DNA of 64,000 nucleotides from Cinclus cinclus (lineage: Eukaryota > Chordata > Aves > Passeriformes > Cinclidae): contig NC_085047.1 in NCBI RefSeq assembly GCF_963662255.1, positions 114,300,214-114,364,213 of the forward strand, in the 5' to 3' direction. Below are positions 58,232 through 64,000 of the stretch, one piece after another. Each line of letters opens with the position of its first letter. Positions within the stretch are counted from its first letter, which is position 1. Position numbers and translations under genes: made by a program. Under the pieces are notes generated by a model. It ran no database searches. It worked only from the letters and a program-made list of their open reading frames with translations, and was not told the origin of the DNA.

Positions 58232-58450
58232 ATGTGGAGGATCCATGGGCAGTGGAACCAGAGGTGTGTATCCTGGGAATATTTTAGGGATTCTGGCCAA
58301 ATGTGTAGGGATGGGATCAGGAAAGCTGAAGCAGAATTGGAGCTGAGTTTGTCAAGGGATGTGAAAAATAATAAGGGCTTCTACAAGTGTGTGAGCCAGA
58401 AGAGGGGGAGAAAAGAAAATATATCTTCCTGGAAAACAAAACAGGAAATC
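58232..58450 (+). pseudogene. CR1 LINE ORF2 fragment (region between endonuclease and reverse transcriptase)
   Basis: The frame codes IRKAKAELELSLSRDVKN followed by NKGFYKCVSQKRGRKEN. This matches the CR1 ORF2 linker, usually written RDVKNNKKGFY and QKRKxKEN. It is a broken piece of an internal CR1 segment without the 3' end. It keeps an unusually clear coding signature, but stops follow soon after. Unlike the other copies it is not a 3' terminal fragment, so it is probably a remnant of a longer insertion. Confidence 0.75.
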
Positions 58451-60133
58451 TGAGGTAAGGAACACAATTTTTGCCTCTTCCATTATACCATTATTCCCAG
58501 GACCTCCACCAGCATCTGGCATTTTTAAAAATTGACATGAATTGTCCCAGGTTTTGTTGTGAGTGGCCCAAGCAGGCAACAAACATGATAAGAGCTCATT
58601 GTATGAGCAGCTTCAGGAGCTGCCCTGTGAGGACCCAAAATAAAGGTGATGAAGTTTAGCCCCTGGAGAAGCTGTGTTTCATGTGACGCTGTTTTCCAGT
58701 GCAGAGCAATTATGGGTGTATTGCATTAGTATTCCTCTTCTGGCAGGAGTGCCACTGGTCTGTCAGCTTATGGATACAAGGCACAATGCTAAAATAAATT
58801 ATTAACAGAGTATTGCTGATCAAAGGGCTCCCTATCACATGGGAAGAGACACAGACCACTGAGAGGAAATCTGTTCAGGTCCCTTTGACTCTGAGAGGAG
58901 TCACGTCAGTCTCGCTCTTCACCATCAAAATAAATGTGTCAAATCCAAGCAGAAAATCTCCTGGTGATAATTCAGGCTGTGTGCCCTGAGAAGCATGTTA
59001 GCAGAGAAAGCTCTTTGCACTAAATGCTGCAGGAGAACATACAAAATTCTTATTTTCAGACCGGCTTTGAGAAGTTCACGGCTTCCAGGACAGGCACCCT
59101 GGAGGGCACGCTGTGCTGCGTCTGGGAGGTGGCACTCTGGAAACACAGTCCCCAGCCTGGTGTCTCTTCCAGAGGAAACATGCTGATGGTGGTGACAGTG
59201 CCCTCAGTGCAGTGAGGACTCTGCTCTGAGGACAACCTGCACATTTTGTGGCGCGCAGTCACAGTATAAGATGCATTATCTGCCCTTAGACAGGTTCCTG
59301 AGTGAGCACAGAACTCCCCTCTCCAGGGAAAGCCTTTGACCTGCAGAAGTGCATCTGTTCTCTCTCTCCCTCTAAATCTTGTTCCCTGCCGCCCAGCTTT
59401 GCTTGTCATACACTGCAGAAAGTTTCCATAGCCAGCCAAAGCAATCCAGATATGAACTTTGGGCTGAAATCGTCTGTGCCTCTCCTACTTCTCAGTGTGG
59501 ACCTGCTGAACTTAACTGGTCTTCAATTCACAGACACACAGACACCTCCAAATCTTGGGTCTAACCATCTTAAATGGACAAATCCCAAGCTCAGGAAATG
59601 CAGCAGCAACCTGAGATCTTCAAAAGGTTCTTACAATAAAGGCAACTATAGTAGTTGTTTTATTTATACCCTGCCATTTATGCTGTCTGATGGCATCACA
59701 TTTTAGTTTTCAGGTACCTCTTTTCCTGTCAGCCTTTCTAACCTATGGCAATCCCTCAATTTAAAGGTGTCCCAAAGTTCTGCTTTTACTTAAGTGCACA
59801 GCTAAGTAGTAGCACTTCTAAACAGAGAAAATTCTAAGCAATCTATTTTCAAGAGCCATTATATTCTGAAAATTGACTATTAAAATACCACCTTCTTATT
59901 CATCAAGTCTGCACTCAGTGTGTGTTCAATCTTGTCTGCTGGCATATGACTTCAATTTTACTGCCTTTTACTCCCACTTACCTGAAAGATTCAGCAAAGA
60001 GAAGAGAATATGAGCTGGGTATTGGAACAGAAGGGCTCTCAGGCTTCCAAGGAGCTACACCTGTTTAAGGGGACTGAAGATGGCTCTTCTGTGCCAGACT
60101 GAGCAACCCATAATTGGAGAAGTGTGTGTTAAA

Positions 60134-60510
60134 GTCCTGGAAGGATTTGGGTTGGAAGGACCTTAAAGATCATCTTGTTCCAAACCCCTGCCATGAGAAG
60201 GGAATCTTCCATTAGATCAGGTTGCTCAGAGCTCCACAGAGCTTTCAGTTCCAGGGGTGGGGAGTCTGCAGCCTCTTGGACAACCTGTGCCTGGACCTCA
60301 CGACCCTCACAGGGAAGAATTTCTTCCCAATATCCCATCCATCCCTGCCCTCTGTCAGTTTGAATCCATTCTCTCTTGTCCTGTCACTACTTGTGAAAAA
60401 TCCCTCTCCAGCTCTCTTGAAGCCCCTTTAGGCCCTGAAAAGGGCTCTAAAGTATTTTTTTTAAGCTGAACAGCCCCAACTTTCTCAGCCTTTGCTCACA
60501 GGAGAGGTGT
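60134..60510 (-). mobile_element. CR1 LINE 3' fragment
   Basis: It starts AGTCCTGGAAGGATTTGGGT and TGGAAGGACCTTAAAGATCA. It continues with AACCCCTGCCATGAGAAGGG, AATTTCTTCCCAATATCCCA and CTTGTCCTGTCACTACTTGT to AGCTGAACAGCCCCAACTTT. It is a reversed 3' end with part of the ORF2 tail. Confidence 0.88.
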
Positions 60511-60657
60511 CTCTCTGGTGCTGTATTTGTATAAGGAGAGAGCTGATTGTGTGCTCAGTCTGTGTCACTGACAGCAACACACAACCGCACAGTCTAGCTT
60601 TGCTTTCAATCCCACCACTGAAGGTGTCTGCAAAGTGAAGTGGTTTGGTCAGAAGCA

Positions 60658-60990
60658 CAGAATTACTCCAGAAGAGACAGAATCCTTTAGCTGGAAAACT
60701 AAACCAGCACATCAAGTCCAAGCTGTGCCCAATGCCCACCTTGTCCCCAGCCCAGAGCACTGAGTGCCACATCCAGGCCTTCCTTGGACACCTCCAGACA
60801 CACCCAGGGCACTCCAAACCTCCCTGGGCAGCCCCTGCCAAGGCCTGACCACCCTTTCCAGGAAGAAATTCCTGCTGATGTGCAGCTTGAATTTCCCCTG
60901 GCACAGCTCAAGGCCATTTCCTCTCATTCTGTCGCTTGTCAACTGGGAGCAGAGCATAACCCTCACCTGGCTCCAAACTCCTTTCAGGAG
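60658..60990 (-). mobile_element. CR1 LINE 3' fragment
   Basis: It contains CAGAGCACTGAGTGCCACAT, CCCTGGGCAGCCCCTGCCAA, GGCCTGACCACCCTTTCCAG and GAAATTCCTGCTGATGTGCA, then TTTCCTCTCATTCTGTCGCT. It is a reversed CR1 copy of the same subtype as the one at 851. It lies about 150 bp after another CR1 of a different subtype, so the two are separate insertions. Confidence 0.85.
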
Positions 60991-63900
60991 GTACCACAGA
61001 GTGCAGGGGAAGATGTCTCCTCAGGCTGCTGGTCTTTTTAGTCAAAATTTGATTCAAATCAAATCCAAAAATATCAAAATGAAAATACAGAAATGCCTTG
61101 AAGAGCATTCCACGTTCCATCAGAGCAGAACTGCTCTTTTTGGTAGAATATATTTGAATTTTGACTGTGACTACAAAAAACTAAAGTTTCCCAGCGCTTG
61201 AAATTGGTACAGTGAAATGATACCTCTGCCTCTTGCTGGTTTTACACTCTGAATTTTTTAAGAGAAGGAACAGTTCCACACAAACTTTCTACAAAAGAAA
61301 AACATCCATGCTGAAGCTGAAATCAAGGATGTTGATTCCAAATGGAAAGCTTTTTGTTTCAAAAAGATGTGTACCTTTGAATCATAGAAAACAGGAGAGG
61401 ATCTGGAACACAACTTTAATCAGAGAATATGCTGTGATTATAGGCTTTGGTAGCAATAGTTTTAACAAGCATAGCCTCAGATGCTGGAGGATGGATGACT
61501 GGTCATCTCAGAGACATCAGCTAATTTGACCAAGAAAAAAAAACTAAAGAGACAGTTTCCACAGCTGAAGTCCCATTAGTATGCCTTCTTACCTTTTAAT
61601 TAAGAAGCTAATGGCTGTGGGTAGTTAATCAACAAAATACCTTTAAAGATCTGGGCCTGAGGGCCTTTGTTACAACCTAACCTTTGTTCCCATGCAAGAG
61701 GAATGAGTCAATGGTTCCAACAAAATCTTATCGCTGTCGTTGTCACAAAGATATCAACTATAATCTGAAAAATTGAGTCTTCTCTCAGGAGAGTAACAAG
61801 GCATGACTTACTGTACAGTGTGAGTCATCTTCCATCCTAAAAAATACAGCCCAAAAACTAATCACCCAAATATATGTGTCAATACTTCTGTCTGGCCAAA
61901 GAGTTTTGATGGATTTAATTCAGAGCTGTGTCCTTAACTTGGGTGTAAAGAAAGCCATTCTCAGTTTAAGCCAAACGCCCTAAACTTTTGAAAGCCTGAA
62001 GAATGTTCTGGGGTTTGACTCTTTGACTGGCTCAGCTCTGCAGAAGCCAGAGGATGTGAAGATGTGGATTATTCAAATGTTACCTGGTGCTTACCTGTGG
62101 CAGTTCCCCTCTTAATTAGAAGGTAAAAAGACATCATAATTACCAGTTAACAATTTTCAATCTCTGTACAGGCAAAGGAATTAATGTGATTTAGAAGATC
62201 CACAATTATAACTTGTGATGTGGAGAGATAAGGAAGTTTAAAGTATATTCATTCCCTTACTTTACTTCAGTGAGTTTGGGGAGGTTAAGGGCAAATTCTC
62301 AAGGAGTCTCTTCCCTAAATCCTTGTTCAGATCATGGATTTAGAAGGCTCCCAGCTTCAAAAGGGCTGAGGTAACATCCCTGTCAGTATCAACCTCTGGG
62401 AGGACCTCAGGGATCCCATCCTTTTCTCCTACCCGAGCTGCAGAGAGCTGGCTTGGCCAAAAATGAGACCCCATCCACCAAGCACTACCCAGCAATGCTG
62501 CTGGGATGGAGGAGCAGCTGGATTTTTAGTTTTCTTGGTCTCTGTAGCAGCAAAAAGCTGAGGTTCAGAAGAGCTTCTCTCTTATATGTCTTTCATCTTT
62601 TAGACAGAGCAGAGCCCCCAAAACAACTTCTGATCTTTATGTCATAGCAGTTCCAAATTTTGCCAGACATTTTACAGGGAAAAAAAATAATCAAGTTGAG
62701 ACATCCAAACTCTTTCTTTCCACTTACTCCAGAAACCTTTTTATTGCTGTGTTGACAGTAATTACATGTAACATATTCCAGTAAAAGGAAGCTAAAGTCA
62801 CCAGGTCAAGTGATGCATAGTTAGTGGCTGCCAAAAGAGGAAACAAATGTGAACTCACTTCATCTCTGCTCTTCCATCAGGCAAATGCCCTTTGGGATTC
62901 CTGACTTTCTCAGAGGGTACAGAAATGCCTCTGCTGTGCAGGATGGGCAGGGAGAGGGCATGGAGCACAACAGAGCAGTTTGCTGGACAGGGAAAACCCT
63001 TATCAATGTAAGGACTCACACATAAAGAAGGTCAGTGAACAACAGGACTTGTCACTATTGCTAAACCCCTTCTTTAAAATATATTTATGGATAAGTGAAG
63101 TTTTGCAGTTCTCAGCCTCAGCTGCTGGGGACTTTTTTCCCTTGCATGCCTGTTTTTTGAAGGGAGCCAGTTAGAATTAATGTTACGTACAATGTTGGCT
63201 GGAGGTAGGAAGCATGAAATGGGCTTGCTACTTCAAGAGGCCCTATCGAGATTTATTTTCTATGTTCAGTTTATTCACAAAGTGGAATCTCTTCCACTTA
63301 GGAAGGTAGAGAAATTTACTCAACGTTCAGAAATTGAGCCAGTCAAGGGAAAGGTGAGCTCAGCACTTTTTAATTTCTGAGCTGTGAAGTGCAACAACAG
63401 ACTGAGACATTGGGCTGCCTTGTAGAAATACCCATTTAGCAATGGGCATAGTCAGAGACCCAAAACCAGGCACTTTAGCACAGCTGTTCTGTCCCACTGA
63501 GTTAAATCTCTCCTTTTAGCAATGGTTGATTTGCTGAGATGAGGTATGAAAAGGAAAGGAGACATAAAGTATGCTACAAAAAAAAATGATCCTGTTCAGC
63601 ATCTAAAGACCTAAGATGATGAATAGGTGCAGCTAATTTGGCAGAATCTTTTTTAATGATAGTCTTTGTAATTTTTTTATGTTGAGAATGATAAAATGGA
63701 GGTGGAAATAAATGCAACTCCCTGCTGACTGATGGAAAAGAATGACCCCTCTCTTTTAACAGAAATAAATGCTTAGTTCCCTCTCCTTCATCTTTCTTCC
63801 ACAATGTCTTTGTTACCAATAATAACACCTCATTTAGCTATTTCCTATGGGCTTATGGTGACATTTCAGTTTAATGGTTGATGACTTTTCTGAGGTCCTT

Positions 63901-64000
63901 GCCCACCTTCTATCCTTGCTAGAAAGTGCTCTCTCTGAGCCAGTCTCTTTATTTGAGGTATTATTAAGTGAAAGTTCTTGCAAAGGTCAGCACAACTCTA

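Larger units (their letters stand above)
57703..64000. other. Region 5' of PCP4: no recognised gene
   Basis: Beyond the CR1 fragments listed separately (58232-58450, 60134-60510 and 60658-60990), the 5' flank shows no exon I can support. IGSF5 is the mammalian neighbour on this side and none of its immunoglobulin or transmembrane exons could be recognised. The stretch 61000-64000 is AT-leaning unique sequence in which I see nothing nameable. Confidence 0.55.

Noticed and set aside
59056..59706. Open frames of 127 and 134 codons considered as IGSF5 exons
   Set aside because: No immunoglobulin-fold cysteine/tryptophan pattern, no transmembrane segment of the expected kind and no supporting splice sites.

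Overview
The window is vertebrate nuclear DNA and reads as a bird, most likely a songbird. It is gene-poor, AT-leaning and intron-rich. It carries about twenty fragments of the avian/reptilian CR1 LINE, recognisable by 3' ends reading TTCTATGATTCTGTG-like and by TTGGAAGGGACCTT blocks. It also holds two solo LTRs that resemble passerine families as I remember them. I see no bacterial operon, CRISPR array, tRNA or rRNA gene.

One gene is fully recoverable, and it fills three quarters of the window. It is PCP4 (Purkinje cell protein 4, PEP-19), on the minus strand. It is split into three coding exons: 57017-57025 (Met-Ser-Glu only), 38448-38499 and 9994-10121. Joined with GT-AG introns and consistent phases, they encode 62 residues. 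That is the mammalian length, ending in a calmodulin-binding IQ motif. The gene is invisible to a plain ORF scan because its exons code for 3, about 17 and about 42 residues and are separated by introns of 18.5 kb and 28.3 kb.

Layout. From 1 to about 9770 is the region 3' of PCP4: CR1 fragments, one solo LTR (3324-3892) and no recognised exon. From about 9770 to 10121 is the PCP4 terminal exon with its 3' UTR and a poly(A) signal. From 10122 to 38447 is intron 2, with an (AT)n tract, several CR1 copies, a roughly 370 bp TTTCC satellite (25423-25790), a long 3'-part CR1 (34840-35757) and a speculative small membrane-peptide ORF (27308-27406). From 38448 to 38499 is exon 2. From 38500 to 57016 is intron 1, with a second solo LTR of the same type (38709-39312), more CR1, a 35-A tract and a 21-G tract. 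From about 56900 to 57300 is a CpG-island promoter with exon 1 and a duplicated 40 bp CCAAT module. From 57300 to 64000 is the 5' flank, with CR1 pieces that include a degenerate ORF2 fragment.

In mammals PCP4 lies between IGSF5 and DSCAM. I looked for both neighbours in the flanks and found no exon I could defend. I found no previously undescribed gene system. The most useful observations are the exact PCP4 gene model, the duplicated CCAAT promoter module, the TTTCC/TTTCCTGAAAC satellite with repeated heat-shock-element-like cores, and the two LTRs whose ends are fixed by 6 bp target duplications.
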